From Podocnemis expansa (Eukaryota; Chordata; Testudines; Podocnemididae), in assembly GCA_007922195.1 (NCBI GenBank), contig ML682008.1, positions 11,935,880-11,999,879 on the forward strand: a stretch of DNA of 64,000 bases, read 5' to 3'. The notes beneath the pieces are model-generated. The model made no database searches, was not told where the DNA came from, and worked only from the letters and a program-made list of their open reading frames with translations. Both the position numbers and the translations under genes were made by a program. Of the stretch, positions 25,336 to 38,333 are shown in pieces; the stretch's first letter is position 1; each line of letters opens with the position of its first letter.

Positions 25336-25600
25336 AAGGGACTGCCATGTTAATCTAGTAAAACAAGGAGTCCTGTGGCACTTAGACTAACAGATTTATT
25401 TATCGCATGTGCTTTCGTGCGGGAATATCCCACTTTGTCAGACACTTTGAAGAAGGGGAAACATACAGAATGGGATGAAAATCAATGCAAGGGATCAGAT
25501 CATACAGTAACAGCAAATCAGAGCAGTTAAGATTCAAACCCTGAGAAACATCACATAGAGGAGGGTGAAGTCTAATCACCTCTTGTAATGGGAAAGAAAG
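25336..25600 (-). repeat. Penelope-type terminal fragment with inner sequence
   Basis: 'AACAAGGAGTCCTGTGGCAC', 'gactaacagatttatttatc' and 'tgctttcgtgcgggaatatc' are the reverse of the common tail. The stretch up to about 25600 ('acatacagaatgggatgaaa', 'agtctaatcacctcttgtaa') continues in parallel with the left arm of the palindrome at 3141-3736, which defines a longer terminal unit of about 260 bp. Confidence 0.6.
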
Positions 25601-27650
25601 CCATGGCTGTCATTCAATCCTGCTTTCACACAATCTAATCTGCATATTAATTCAAGGTCAGCTGTTTATATTTGAAGTCTTGATATCCCACTGACTTTCT
25701 TGAGGACAGTCATTAACAAATCATCTGTAGAGTGATTAGAAAGATGGAAGTGAGCTGTGACCGTAGCCCAGCTAGCTTGACTGCTCTAGGGGTTTTTGCT
25801 ATGAGCCATTTCCTCCTCCTTGCTCCAGATTACCTGGGCTGTTGGGGTCTTTCAGTGAGCATCACAGCCCTCCAGGCTGCTGTTAGTTACAAGAACAAAA
25901 GGATAGGAAGGTAGGTGAGCATGCCTTTGCAGACTTTGTTTTGGGCTGACCACAATTGTAAGATCAACTGATCATGCACATGATCTCTTGTGTTCTGGAG
26001 TGTGGTCTTGCACTTTAAGTATGACAGCTTGAAGACTTCTGATGCATAATTGTGCCTGTGGAATGATCCCTATTGTTGGAGTTAGAGGCAGAGTACCTGC
26101 AGCTCTAGAGCAAGGAAATAAATCCCTGGGAGGAGCCAGACGATATTTTTGGCTGACGATGAAACCATGGACCTGGAGATTGTGTCCGAGATGTGGCCCC
26201 ATGCACTGCTTACTGTACTGGAACTGTGGGCAGGAGGATGTCACCTAGCAAGGGGTACAGGTTTGTTCCCTGCAGCCAGAAGCTGCCCATTATCACCAGT
26301 ATCTGCCTGTTGTTTTCTGTAGAAATGGTGGCGTTGGAGAGGAGGCTGAATATGAGCCTTCAGCACCAATGTTATTCCTACCATGGGTGAATGGGAATAT
26401 GGAAATATGCTGCTTCTGGATTGATGGAAGTTAAGAATTTCCCTAGGACAGGCATAGATCAAAATCCAAAACGTCTTTTTTTTTTTTTTAACCCACTTCT
26501 GAGCCTTTTGAGATGGATAATAACTTTGTGTCACACGCTTCTGTGTAATGACAAAGATGGGGTAAGAAACTCGGAGCACACAACATTTCCTGTCACTCCA
26601 TAGGCAGAATGTAAGAGATGTGGTTCTGGATGAGATTGTTTTATGTGATCATTGGAGCTGGGTGACCAGATGAAAATTATATAAGGGAGATCCCCCAGTT
26701 TGAGGGACAATCTTGGCTCATTATTTCCCTGCCTTGCTTGTCCTCTGGTTGATGAAAACCATTCTTCTAGGAAGAGAGAATCCTGCGCTGTAGCTTCAGC
26801 TTTGGATGGAGGCCTGTGTGATCTTTGTCTTTTAAAAGTGGGATTTTGGGAGCAAGTTGAAGTCCCTCTGGACTTAGATGCCACTCTTCCTATTTGGCCC
26901 TCCAGACTGCCTTTGTGGGGAAGTTGGAGATTGGATTTTGCTGCATTGTCAGCCAACACCTTATCTAGATTTTCTCCAAGGCAAAGGGAGCCTGTAAAGT
27001 TGGCCAAGCATTAGGGCCTGCTCTTAGTGGATCAGAGCCAGGATGGATTGATTTGATTCAGGGCTATTTTAAGTCACTAGTGGAAACTCTTGATCTTGAT
27101 CATCAATTTTAATCAACTTTTCAATTTGTACTTCAGTTACTTTCTAAAGAAAGGTATCCTCATTGGTTGATATAACCATTAAAATATATTGATTTACAAC
27201 TAAATAGACCCTTCACGACAGATTTTGGCACACCTTTTTGCTACTTGGGAGAATACACTATAAAGCTATATGTTCATTTAAACAATTATATAGCTTCATA
27301 TTTTCAGGTTCTGATTAATTGTACATGCTGGTATGTTAGAAAATGGTCAGTGGTACTGGTTATTTACTAGCTGACTTGTCAGGCTATATTAGGATGGTAA
27401 CTGGAATTTAAGTAAACACAAACAGCATACAAATAAATTTTATATTAAAAAAAACAGCTTGAAATGTTTTGGATGCATCAGCTGGAGAATGTTTCCATGG
27501 TGAATGGACTATAAATACTCATAATTTGAGAATAAAACCAGTCAGATCTCAGGTGAGGAACAGTTATACAGTAGGAGTATGAAACCATTCAAGTGGGCTC
27601 CATGGATAATTCTGATGAGATACACAGGTGGGGGTTCAATGTGTGTGACG

Positions 27651-27870
27651 CAATGTTCCCTCTAAGTCACTGGTGCAGCTGAGCAACTTCTGGTACTTGT
27701 GGGGCAGTTTGGGAGCCTAGGCCTGCACCCCCTTCCCCCTCCCCCCCCCAAGCCAGCCAGATCCCATCTTTCCCCCACCCTGCTGGCTGCTCCGTCCCCA
27801 TTTGCCTCCCAGGGCCCCTTTTGGGCACCAGAGCAGCATGGCCAGGCCATGGACTACTACTCCCCCCCCA
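27651..27870. mobile_element. hAT-like element with CAATGTTCCCTCTAAG terminus
   Basis: The left end CAATGTTCCCTCTAAG is followed by 'ggtgcagctgagcaact', and both match the start of the element at 44963. The right end is not found, so the copy is truncated or rearranged. The GC-rich interior produces spurious open frames. Confidence 0.5.
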
Positions 27871-29044
27871 GTGTGCTTTTTTTCTGGTGGATTTGAAATC
27901 TTCATGCTTTTGATCCTCCTTTAACTTATTGCATACATATGTTTGCTTGCAAACCTCTCTAGTAAGACTATAAGCATAGGAAACGTAAGTAAATATGACA
28001 TTTAGGAGCAATTAGTTCAGCTGACAAAAGCAGGTGTGCCAGGGAATTTTTCATCTTATGAAATGCCATGTCACTGAAAAGGTTGTGAATCGCTGGGCTA
28101 TACAGACAAAGACACTCTTTTATATCAAAGAAAGCACCTGCTTTCTAATGCTACCTTCTTTTCAGATTCATTACATGATATGATTAAATATTTATTATCA
28201 AATAAAGATTTAACACTACACATTAGGTTATAGGCTGTTTAATCTACTTCAGTAATAAAGCTGTCATTTTAATATTGGACATGGACTTTAAGAGATTTCT
28301 TGCTTATCTGTGGTGAGGTCATGGTAACCTTATTGTTAGTTCATTCTTGTTCTGCACCCAATATCAGGCACATTTCAAGAAGGGATAGTTAGTAAGCCAA
28401 AAAGATTGTTCAGAGGTCTGAATGACCAAATTAACCCTAAATTTGCATTGATTGTACACTTACTTATAGATATTATTTGTGACATTTATATGATACATTA
28501 ATAGATGATTAAATACACTTAGGCCCTTTCATGTGGTAAGTTCACCTAATGATTGACTCTCTCCCTCACAAGACTTAAGAAACCAACAAAACCACTGTAC
28601 AGCGATTGTTATTTATCACTGCCAATGAAGCAAAGCATTTTAAAATGCAGATGAAGAGTTGCACAGTGCTGTCCACTGCCCCTGCTCATGGTTGCCATTG
28701 CTCTTGACTCTAGTGCATGTGACTTGGACATGCTGTCTTTAGGGGGCATACTTATGGGTACAAAGCAGAAAGGAAGGGTTGGGCCCGAAGAGTTTGACTC
28801 TTGCATCTAGCAGCTTCAAATTGAGTATTGGAATCTAGCCCCTCCTCCATTGTTCCATAGTAATAGTATTTGTAGTAGTGTTTTCTATTCTGTTCATGTA
28901 AATTTGGCTTTGTTTGTGTTCGTTTACATAAAGTTTCTTTGGACACCCTCAGATTAATGCAAATAACCCATTAGTCTAACAAAAATACTTTGTATTCCTC
29001 TAACAGCTTCCAGAATTGCTTTAAAAATGACAAAGAACTAATCA

Positions 29045-29130
29045 CCACGGTACCCTGAGCAGTATTATCTTTGCCATTTTACAAATGGAGAAACTGAGCC
29101 TCAGAGGACAAGTTTTCACAAATGTCCACA
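29045..29130 (-). repeat. MIR-like SINE fragment
   Basis: 'GCCATTTTACAAATGGAGAA' followed by 'actgagcctcagaggacaag' is the antisense of the conserved MIR block. It is short and truncated. Confidence 0.6.
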
Positions 29131-29524
29131 AACTTTGGATGCCCTGCTTATGTCAGTGGCACAGCATCTTGCCCATTCTCATCCATGTAGTTTCTGTAAT
29201 AAGAAGAAAGATTTTGGTCTCTCTTCTCTGCATGTTAGCAGTCATTCTGTTTGTTGGAGCCAAATTCCTGTTCTGTTAAGAGGAACATTGGGAAGAAATT
29301 GTTGAACTTTTCAATGTTTGTAGCATGAGAATCTACTAGAATGACTTGCCTAATTAACTGTATATACACAGGAACATTCATCATCCTTTATGAATACTGT
29401 CTGTACAAGAGCAAGTGAATTTGCTACATAGTACTCTTCTCTAAACAGCTACTCCCTAGGCCTGTATTTGAATCTGAATTATATGCATCCTGACATTCTG
29501 AAATGTGGAATTCAGCCTCTTTAA

Positions 29525-29713
<189 letters not shown>

Positions 29714-29746
29714 TGATACTGTGTGTGGGCCTGCTTCCTTTGTAAG

Positions 29747-29847
29747 GTGAAAGTCGCCTAGTAGCCCATACTCACCATTTCGTAGTCTCTCTCCACACTC
29801 ATCTCATTCAAATATGAGGATCTTTTCTTTCACTGAACTAATGGAAG
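29747..29847 (+). pseudogene. KMT2E: Frame-disrupted relic of a KMT2E exon
   Basis: The stretch follows an acceptor-like TTCCTTTGTAAG and opens GTGAAAG (Gly-Glu-Ser in the incoming phase). It ends ATGGAAG before a GT. The entry frame reaches TGA at 29815-29817. From 29772 a different frame is open to the end and reads SPFRSLSPHSSHSN, then later SFTELME. These resemble the Ser/Pro-rich segment and the SFSELME ending that I recall for mammalian KMT2E at exactly this place. The simplest reading is a +2 shift near 29755 and a shorter middle. Its length of 101 bp is not a multiple of three, so including it would break the frame. Skipping it keeps the frame. Confidence 0.55.
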
Positions 29848-30003
29848 GTCTGTAAGTAGACGACATCATGTCATACTTGCAGTGTTGAATGGCCTCACTT
29901 AGAAAAAAAAAACTCGAAAAATGGTTGACTAGAGTTGAATGTAAACTGTTGTGTTTATAAAAGCCTTACTGCATTCTACATCTTACTATGATTTTGTTCA
30001 CAG

Positions 30004-30095
30004 ACCCTGATCCTGAAAATCCAGAGTTCACAACTGAATGTCCGTCCCCAGATACTTCTCAAAAGACTTGCAAGAGTCCTTCAAAATCAAGCAAG
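30004..30095 (+). CDS. KMT2E: KMT2E coding exon
   Basis: This 92-bp exon starts with two bases (AC) that complete Asp and ends in phase 0 (AAG, donor GTAATG). The acceptor is TTGTTCACAG. It encodes [20 protein letters not shown] and ends CKSPSKSSK. The DPDPENPE motif is the KMT2E block that follows SELMED in mammals (memory). Here it is reached directly from KDKDS at 29645. Confidence 0.94.
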
Positions 30096-30729
30096 GTAAT
30101 GCTGTGTCTGTGTGTTGAATTTTTTTTTTTCCTTTTAGAGGACTGTGGTGAATGTGAGCGGCAGTAACCTCTAGCCAACTACAAAGTTAAAAGTTGCTGT
30201 TAATTTCATTCATGATAGAAATTCTCTTACAGTGAACTTGCCAACACCAACAAGCACATTTATGTCTTAGCACAGTGCAAGCAGTATTATTTTTTAATTA
30301 CATTTTTTTCAGATAATTTCAAGGAATACTCAGATTGACTATACCAATTTTCTTGAATACAACTGATCAAATCTATTCAATCATCATAGATTATGTGCTC
30401 ACCAAAATGTTTTGCTATGTCTCAGTTCAGTTAAAATTTGGTATGTGTTATGTGAACGGCAGTGGCCAGTCACAACTGCAGCGATTTTTTTGGAGACTGA
30501 AATGGTTGAAAGGTTTTACATTTTGATTTAAATTGAATGACTCACCATATCATATTTCAGGGAATCTGAATGTAATCTACCTGCTCAAATTTATATGCAA
30601 AATAGTGCACATTTTTTAACAGTGAACGCAATTGAGCATTGAAACAGTTTATGCGTGGCAGTTACTTTTAAAATCTAACGTGGCTGTTTTTTTCTGAAGT
30701 GTATGCTTAATTAAACAGTAATTATGTTG

Positions 30730-31215
30730 AGGATGGTCCATAGCCTGTCTTACGCAGGAGGTCAGACTAGATCATGGGTGGCCAAACTTACTTGACCCTT
30801 GGAGTCATGTAAAATAGCTTTGAGACATTTAAGAGCTGCAAGAGAAGCACAAGAGTTATACATTAAAAATACTAGCATGCTATTTGTTGTTTCACAGCTA
30901 ATTACTGCTAGTGCTAGGTATCTTGTGGGTCTCCATCCTGATGATACATGTTCTGTCCTGTGGTGAGAGGAGGGTGTTGGGGCTTCTGCCCTGTGGTGGG
31001 GAGCAGGGTCTCAGAGTTTCTGCCCAATGGGAGGTGCTGGGACTCGAGATGCCTCCCATCTCCCAGCGGCTGGTAGATGAAGAATAGATGGTTGGGGGGA
31101 AGAGGAGAAGCTCTGTGAGCCACACTTGAGCTCTCAAATGCCTGCATGCAGCTCAAGAACCATGAGTTGATGACTCCTGAACTAGATGACTACATTGTCC
31201 TTTCTGGCCATAGAA
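30730..31215 (+). repeat. CR1-like LINE 3' end, interrupted by a hAT
   Basis: The left part 'gcaggaggtcagactagat' and right part 'ctagatgactacattgtcct', 'ttctggccatagaatttgga' are the two halves of the typical CR1 3' tail. The hAT at 30773-31179 sits between them. Assignment is by memory of reptile CR1 tails. Confidence 0.55.
30773..31179. mobile_element. hAT element, 407 bp, inserted into CR1
   Basis: It starts CATGGGTGGCCAAAC and ends GATGACTCCTG. The flanking 8-mers GACTAGAT (30765-30772) and AACTAGAT (31180-31187) match at seven of eight positions, as expected for a hAT target duplication. Inner text ('gagctgcaagagaagcac', 'agctctgtgagccacact') also shows partial inverted symmetry. Confidence 0.7.
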
Positions 31216-32068
31216 TTTGGAAATCAAATCCTGACCGGTCCCTAGAGGCCAGTGAAGGATTCAGTAGCCACAACTGTTTCTTAGATGTGTTTGCTATGTA
31301 TTTTACACCTTTCTATTTAACAATTAATATTGTGGTGTTGAAAAAAATTGCAGGCTAAAAATAAAGGATTTCAGTCATAACATCTTAATATATTTTGAAT
31401 TCTATTTGTAGAGGTGAAATTAGTCAGTGGACTTCCTTAGTATCACCACCATTTTGCTGTTAAGTGTTCCTTATGTAATAGAAGTTTGTTGCCATGTCAG
31501 TGTTTATTATTGAAGCACTGATGTTAAAGTTGTGTAGTAGCTGCTGGCATATTATTAACTGGAGGAAATCAGGTTTTAATGTTCAGTCAATTGGTTCACA
31601 GTATCCTAGTTCTAAGATTTGAAGTTTAATGTGAAACCTCAAAATGGTTTTGTTTGTAAATAATTTTGCATGGGACTTTAGTTTCAATTGTCCAGGGCTT
31701 TTATCAGTAACTTAAATTGTAAGATCTTTCAAGTAGTGACTGTCGTCTTGGATTTTTTCTAAACCCCTATAATGCTCTGTATGATGTATGAATAAGTGCT
31801 AGTGCATTTTGGTTACACTTATGAGAATGAGAGTGCTGCCATTAATGAAGATAGAACAGGATTTCTAGACTTCCTTTTCACATAATGAGAGTATGTCCTG
31901 TGCACCTAACACAGGAAAACAAAATCTTTATTTTCCACCTATTCATATGAGAGAAGTAATTGAACTTGCTAGGTGAAGGTTATTTTTAAGAACCGGGCTT
32001 TAATACATGTTCAGATATTTTAGTGGAAAGAATGTACACTGACTTGTTCTTTCTCTTCACCTATCTAG

Positions 32069-33577
32069 CCTTCTTCACCAGGTCCTGTAGTTTCAGCGCA
32101 GTCAATAGGAAGAACACCTACAAAACCAGATTCTCACTGGGAAACTGCTGTTAATACTCTAGAGGCTGAGAACATAAATCATCCAAAATCTGAGCTGCAA
32201 CAAAAACAATTGACAAATAATGTCCAAGTACTTTCAAAAACTCATCCTTCTCAGTCTCATTTGCGCAGTTCAACAGAGCAACTTTCCCATTCACAGAAGC
32301 TGCCTTCTGCACCTTTGAAGCTGCATTGTCCCCCATCGCCTCATGTAGAAAATCCTCCAAAGTCGTCCACTCCTCACACACCTGTACAGCATGGTTATCT
32401 TTCACCAAAGCCTCACTCGCAGCAGTTAGGATCTCCATACAGACCTCATCATTCACAGTCACCTCAAGTTGGAACACCTCAGAGAGAAACACTCAGAAGT
32501 TTTTATCCAGCAGCACAGAACCTTCAGCCTGGTAATCAGCAGCAGGCAAGTGGACAGTTGTTCAACCAGCCACCTTCAGGACAATCTTCAGCAGCTTACG
32601 GTCAGTTCAGCCAACCAAATCTGAACAGCAGCGCACCACCCCCTCCACCTCCGCCACCCCCTTCTTCTTCTTCTTACTATCAAAACCAGCAGGCCTCTGG
32701 AAACTTTCAGAGTTACGGTCAGTTAAAGGGCACCATGCCCCAACAAACTGTTTTCTCTTCTGGACCAAATCAAGCACTTTCTGGCACTACAGGCCAGCAG
32801 GCAGTTCCAGGCCACCATGTAACTGCAGGGCATTTTCTGCCATCTCAGAACCCCAGTATTCACCATCAGTCTTCAGCAACTGCTGTTCCTCCACCACCCC
32901 CACCGCCCCCTGCTCCAGGACCTCATCTTGTGCCACAGCAAAGTTCCCATCAGCAGCATCCTGTAACCCATGTGGTAGGTCCAGTTCACGCCGTGGCAGT
33001 GGCCCCTGGATCACACATTCATTCTCAGGCTGCTGGTCACCATCTGCCACCACCACCGCCACCACCAGGTCCTCTACCCCACCACCAGCCTCCTCATTCC
33101 ACAACGGGACATCAAGGTCTGCAAGCACAACACCAGCACGTGGTCAGTTCAGCTCCTCCGCCGCCCCCGCCCCCACCCTCCACTGTTCTAGGCTCTGGGC
33201 ATCACCCAGCATCAGCACAAGGGTTACACCACCCGCCACCCCCACATTTTTCTTCAAGTGGTCTTTCAAGTGTATCTTCCTACTCATCACAAGCTCCACA
33301 TCACACAGCCTTGGGACCTGGACCTCAACACCCGCCTGCTGGAACAGGACCTCATTGTCCACTACCCGGTCAAGGTCCTCACCTCCAACCTCAAGGACCA
33401 AACAGTATTCCAACACCTACAGCTTCAGGGTTCTGTCCTCATCCTGGCTCTGTAACCCTTCCCCATGGGGTGCAAGGACCTCAGCAGGCATCGCCCGTGC
33501 CTGGACAAATCCCTATTCACAGAGCTCAGGTGCCGCCGACTTTTCAAAACAATTACCATGGTTCAGGGTGGCATTAA
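32069..33577 (+). CDS. KMT2E: KMT2E last coding exon (proline-rich C-terminus, stop TAA)
   Basis: The acceptor CACCTATCTAG enters in phase 0; the exon encodes 502 residues and the stop at 33575-33577. It starts [17 protein letters not shown], passes [20 protein letters not shown] and [20 protein letters not shown], and contains four long proline tracts (about 32635-32663, 32887-32911, 33044-33068, 33155-33180). Between them it is rich in His, Gln, Ser and Gly. The end [14 protein letters not shown] is the diagnostic KMT2E C-terminus. The segment looks intrinsically disordered; SH3/WW-type binding by the proline tracts is inference. Antisense open frames of ~110 residues across this exon are shadows. 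Confidence 0.97.
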   Translation, partial: PSSPGPVVSAQSIGRTPTKPDSHWETAVNTLEAENINHPKSELQQKQLTNNVQVLSKTHPSQSHLRSSTEQLSHSQKLPSAPLKLHCPPSPHVENPPKSSTPHTPVQHGYLSPKPHSQQLGSPYRPHHSQSPQVGTPQRETLRSFYPAAQNLQPGNQQQASGQLFNQPPSGQSSAAYGQFSQPNLNSSAPPPPPPPPPSSSSYYQNQQASGNFQSYGQLKGTMPQQTVFSSGPNQALSGTTGQQAVPGHHVTAGHFLPSQNPSIHHQSSATAVPPPPPPPPAPGPHLVPQQSSHQQHPVTHVVGPVHAVAVAPGSHIHSQAAGHHLPPPPPPPGPLPHHQPPHSTTGHQGLQAQHQHVVSSAPPPPPPPPSTVLGSGHHPASAQGLHHPPPPHFSSSGLSSVSSYSSQAPHHTALGPGPQHPPAGTGPHCPLPGQGPHLQPQGPNSIPTPTASGFCPHPGSVTLPHGVQGPQQASPVPGQIPIHRAQVPPTFQNNYHGSGWH

Positions 33578-34312
33578 AATTGGACCCCGTGCTCCTAAAC
33601 ATTTTAAAAATGTTTCTGTAAGATAAACTGTGTATATTTCATATGTACCTTTTCAAGGTACTTTTTAAAGCTTGTACATGATACTTTGTATAAAAGCAAA
33701 CACCAGTGCTCTTTCATTGTATTCTTTCCATTATTTTCCTTTTTTAAAATTCCTGAAAATGTGCTGTTAAACCAGTATTAGGTATTTCTTTTTATTTTGT
33801 AAGTGAACATTCCAGCTGTTTTTTCTGGCAGCAGAGTTGATGCTGCATAATCTAAATTTTATTGTTGCAGTTAAATTCATTTAGTGAACGTTTTCTATAT
33901 TACGTTTTATACATATGTAATTAAATAAGTACACTGATAGATGGCACGAATAGTTTTTATTTTCTTCTGTCAACAGTTGTGTGCGGATAGCTAGAAAGCA
34001 ACCACAATACAAATTTTTATAGTTTGGTGTGGACATTACTTTTCTTTCATGGGTTATTTGAAGAACTGTAATTTAATGTATAGATTGTTTCTAATATCTG
34101 ACAACTGCTGTAAATACTCTTTTGCGTGTAAAATTGCTGATGGCTTCTTTCATTTGATATAGTACTGTACATAATAAGTCTTTTGCAAAAAAAGTGTGAT
34201 CTTTGTGGAAGTAGTACAGTATATGATCTTTAATTTTTTAATATACTGTCACATTACAGCACTGGTTGGGCATTTTAATTCATGTTAATAAATCACAATT
34301 ATGTCAGTTTTA
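33578..34312 (+). other. KMT2E: KMT2E 3' UTR
   Basis: This AT-rich sequence follows the TAA stop and leads to AATAAA at 34287-34292, with a GT-rich stretch (GAGAGGGTTGTGTATTT) just downstream. The cleavage site is therefore expected near 34310. The resulting UTR is about 0.73 kb. Confidence 0.8.
34287..34292 (+). terminator. KMT2E: KMT2E polyadenylation signal AATAAA
   Basis: A canonical hexamer 0.7 kb after the stop codon, followed after ~30 bp by GT-rich sequence. No other AATAAA was noticed between the stop codon and this site. Confidence 0.75.
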
Positions 34313-35254
34313 ACAAACTGTTTTGAGAGGGTTGTGTATTTAAAGAAAAAGGAGGTTGTGGCTATTGTTTTAAAAAAAAAAAAAAAAAGTGCCAGGTGTG
34401 AGTGATACAATTGGGCAGCAGTTTATTTCCTGTCCAAAAATAATCTCTGTTTTGTGAATATTTTAGTGACAGAGAAAACTGACCAATTTCCTCCTCACTT
34501 TCATCTGTAACAGTGTCTTATGGCAGCTGTTCTCAAACTGGGGGCAGGAAACCTTACTCTGCATCTCTGGAGCTGGGCACCCGGTGACTAGGTGAAGACA
34601 GCCCCAGTCTCTCTCTGCTGGGGGCAGCAACCGCTCTTAGAGGGCCCCTCAACCACTACAGAGTCAAAGAAAGCATGTGGTAATCAAATAAGTTTGAGAA
34701 CCACTGCATTAAAAGTTCAGTGTGTTCTTTTCTTGCTAATCGTGGTGATGAGAGATGAGGAGAAAGTACTTAATGTCAGTGTTGTCAGTCTACTGAAACA
34801 TTACATTACACAAAAACTAATCCACACAGTTTATGTATTGTGCATGCACAATATTCATCCAGTGCTACAGTTACAGATTGCATCCACACCAAACATGTTT
34901 CAGATAATGGCTAGCCTGATGTTGATAGACCACAAAAATTTGCATGTATTCCAGTTCATGTCTAGGTGTTTCCTAGTCTAAAAGTTCAAAGTAGACGCCC
35001 AGTAACAACAACATAGATGGGGTGTCAGATTTTGTAAAACAATGCCTGAAATAATCTAAGTCAGTGTTACAGTGCAGTACTTAGAACAAATGACCATCTA
35101 CACTGTGAAGAGAAGCCATTTCATAAATCTCATTTTAATGTTGAACTTTGTTACCAAAAGGGAAGAGGTGGGGTAACTTTTCATTGTTACAGATTAATCT
35201 AGAGTGTAAATGGGCTTAACAAAAACCTAATAAATACAGCCAGAAAGCCTCTTT
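34313..35254. other. Gap between convergent KMT2E and SRPK2
   Basis: This short intergenic interval carries a poly-A run (34372-34388) and a small hAT-like copy (34524-34706). No gene is seen. Its exact limits depend on the inferred polyadenylation sites. Confidence 0.6.
34524..34706. mobile_element. Short hAT-like element, 183 bp
   Basis: The left end CAGCTGTTCTCAAACT and right end AGTTTGAGAACCACTG are inverted repeats. The flanking 8-mers do not match, so the target duplication is lost. Confidence 0.65.
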
Positions 35255-38117
35255 AAAAAGCAAGTTCAGAGTTTTATTATACAAGTAGGATAAGAGCTAT
35301 CTAGCTGTACTGTAGCTAAAATACAGCCACTACTTTTTGAATCCCAACTTTTATGAACATGAAGACAAGCCTTTATCATCTATTAAACATTGGTCTGAAA
35401 GAGAGGAAATTATTTTTGGTGTTAATTTAGTTGGCTTTATTTAATTTTAACAAAACCAAAGTTCAGTTAGCCCTATGAAACTAGTATATGGGTGTGTCAG
35501 AATATTTCTGTTGCATCAAATCTATATATAATTTTTTTCAGATTCTTAAGAATGGTATTTAACATGAAATTTAATTTATAACATTCCTACCAATTTATAA
35601 AAAGCTAGTATGTCAGGCTCTGTAAACAGGAACATGCAACCACTACTAGTGAAAAAAGGTATTACTTTAAGACCATTAGAAATTGACTTCCTATCACTCC
35701 ACAAAAGGTAATTTACCTCCATTACTATTCATGTCCTTAGTCGAGCAACTAAAGTCCACCAGAAATTGGCCAAGACCATCAGCTATAGTCAACACCACTG
35801 ACCAGGACAACTCTGAACAAGTGGCCTGTTTCTCTCAACCCATTTGTCCCTGTAGAGCCACAATTTATTACTTTGCTGAGGTGTTCAAAGGTAGTTGAGC
35901 CACACTACCCACTGCATTCATAACAAGAGAAAAGAGGCAATGTCATAGGCATTCTGTCAGTTTAAACTGAGTAGCTGCAGCTTTTAAATGGGTGGTTAGA
36001 AGACAGCATCTGGATAAAGTATTAAATACACCTCCATTGACCGGACACTAGGAAAAAATATAGCTACAGTGGTGCAATTGCCTGTTACAGAGAGGAATAC
36101 TTTGTTTGGTGCAAAGAAAGTGACTAACACATGTTAAACCAATATTTCAATTTCTCACTTTTCCTTTCCTTCCTATATTGAAAATGTTCACTTGTAGCAG
36201 GAGGAACCTAAAGTCAACTTCATGGTGAAGCTGAAAATTCTGTCTCTTCACTCTATTTTTGGAAAGAAGTGCTTTATGCTGATAAAAGGCTTGTTCTCTG
36301 CTTTGAAATCCAAATGTGGCTGAGTCTTCTGGATAACAACATGTTACTCTAGAAAGAGTCTTATTTAATCCTCATTTTTAATTATGGAATATATGCCTTA
36401 CAGAAGGGCAAAGAAGACACAACTGTTACTTAAACAAGTTTTCTGGCATACGGTTGCTCAGTTTTGATGAGTCTGAACAAACAAGTGCTGGCCAAGCTAT
36501 TTTAGGTTCATGTACTTTATGTTCTGGTGTATTAGGTAAAATATTTTCAGTGAGTATGTGGAAAGTCTGCAAATAAATTATCAACTGGTATTTTCTTTAT
36601 GCTAGGGTAAAAAAAAATCTGAGAAACCCAACTATCAAATGGTTTGATTTATCATAAAGCATTTGAAAGACCAGCACAATGTCTGAAAAAACAGAACACT
36701 TTAATTAGACAACTGCAAGCACCTCAAAACAATTGGTTGTTACATCACAGAGCTATCTTCTCACAATCTAGTTATTGCAAAGGCATGTGAATAAATTTAA
36801 AATGGACAGTCAAAAAAGTGGCACCATAATTAATATGTAAAACCAGAAATAAACTTACATTCATCCCACTGACTTCTAAAAGAGGGCAAAATACACCTCC
36901 ATATTTTACATTCTAAAATTTGTATTGCCTAGGAGTTTGAGTCTAGTCAGCTTTTTTCACCCCCCAGAAACATTTACAATTCTGCGTGCAATTTACAAAG
37001 GGCAAACTAATTTCTACAGCTGTCAATGGGGGGGGTTGGGGGGGGTAGCTAGTGCAATTTGTTTAGGAACATGTAAAGCTATGAATGGAATGAGTGTGAG
37101 CGTGGTCTCAAATGTTGGATTATTTTGTCCTCTAAATTATATTTGCTTTTGCATCAGTCCTTTTCTTACCCCAATCTTAAACAGTAAAAGACTGATAATC
37201 CTAGACAATATTTCCCATGCTCACTTTTAATCAGTTGGGTATAGTACAAGTACAGTGCTCATAAAAAGGCAACACCATATGGTACTATCACATTATAAGG
37301 GAAATTACTCTTTTCTCCTTAAAAGCACTTAAAATAGGCGCAAGTTCTAAAAGGGAGTGCTAAATGATAATTCATACTTCTATCATTTGAAAGAAGTCTA
37401 GCCTTCCTTTAAAGTGCCATTTGGGGAATGAAGTCTTGTAAACCAGAGCCACTTTGTTTATAATCCAATGTACAGGAACTTCTACAAAATGGAAAGTTTA
37501 CACAAATTTTTAAAGCAGCCTGAAGTCCGCTACATGCAATTGGTATGCTACAAAGCTCTCTAAACTTAGTAGCTTTACTCTGAAATTTGAGTCCCCATCC
37601 CATATTTAAATGGCAATAAACATTTACAGGGTGCATTTACATACACTATAATACAAGAATGATGTCCCTTTGTCAGAAAATAAAATTGTACAATTCCTTG
37701 CCATTTCTCAGTTCTGACTGGATAATGTCAAATTTGTAAATTATATAATACTCAGCTAAAATAGATCATCATAAATAGTTACAAAACCTGCCAAAACACA
37801 GGGGGAGGGGGAAATAGTTTGTTCAAAAGTTCGACATTGGAATGCCACACAACACAAGAAATGATGCTTAGAGACACGTTAAGTGTTTTCGGAAGAGAGT
37901 GGGTCAGTAAACTACCAGCTGAAGACAAAAGACTACCCCTTCCCCAAGAACACAGTGCACAGAAAGCAAAATGTCAAACAGTACCTCAAAGCAAAATAAA
38001 GGTCTGAGGATGAAGCCAGCTCACTTGTGATCCTGTTAAAGAATTTGTGACAGTCACCATTTAGGTCCGATGCGCTGGAAAGTGGTTGCTGGTTCAATAT
38101 TACATTGGAAGATTCTG
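35255..38117 (-). other. SRPK2: SRPK2 3' UTR (probable extent)
   Basis: This is sequence downstream of the SRPK2 stop in the - direction, without recognised transposon termini. Candidate AATAAA signals on the - strand are at 35864-35869, 35436-35441 and 35273-35278; the last would give a UTR of about 2.85 kb. The C-rich/G-rich patch 'gggggggttgggggggg' at about 37027-37044 lies inside it. Extent is inferred. Confidence 0.5.
35273..35278 (-). terminator. SRPK2: Candidate distal SRPK2 polyadenylation signal
   Basis: TTTATT on the + strand reads AATAAA on the - strand. It is the most distal of three such hexamers noted downstream of the SRPK2 stop. Which one is used cannot be decided from sequence alone. 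Confidence 0.4.

Positions 38118-38333
<216 letters not shown>

Larger units (their letters stand above)
30096..32068 (+). other. KMT2E: KMT2E last intron with CR1 fragment split by a hAT
   Basis: This 2-kb intron contains a CR1-like 3' end interrupted by a hAT element (30773-31179). The rest is AT-rich and without recognised features. Confidence 0.7.

Noticed and set aside
32151..33416. Antisense frames of 90-113 codons across the KMT2E last exon
   Set aside because: They are shadows of the proline/glutamine/histidine-rich coding frame on the + strand.
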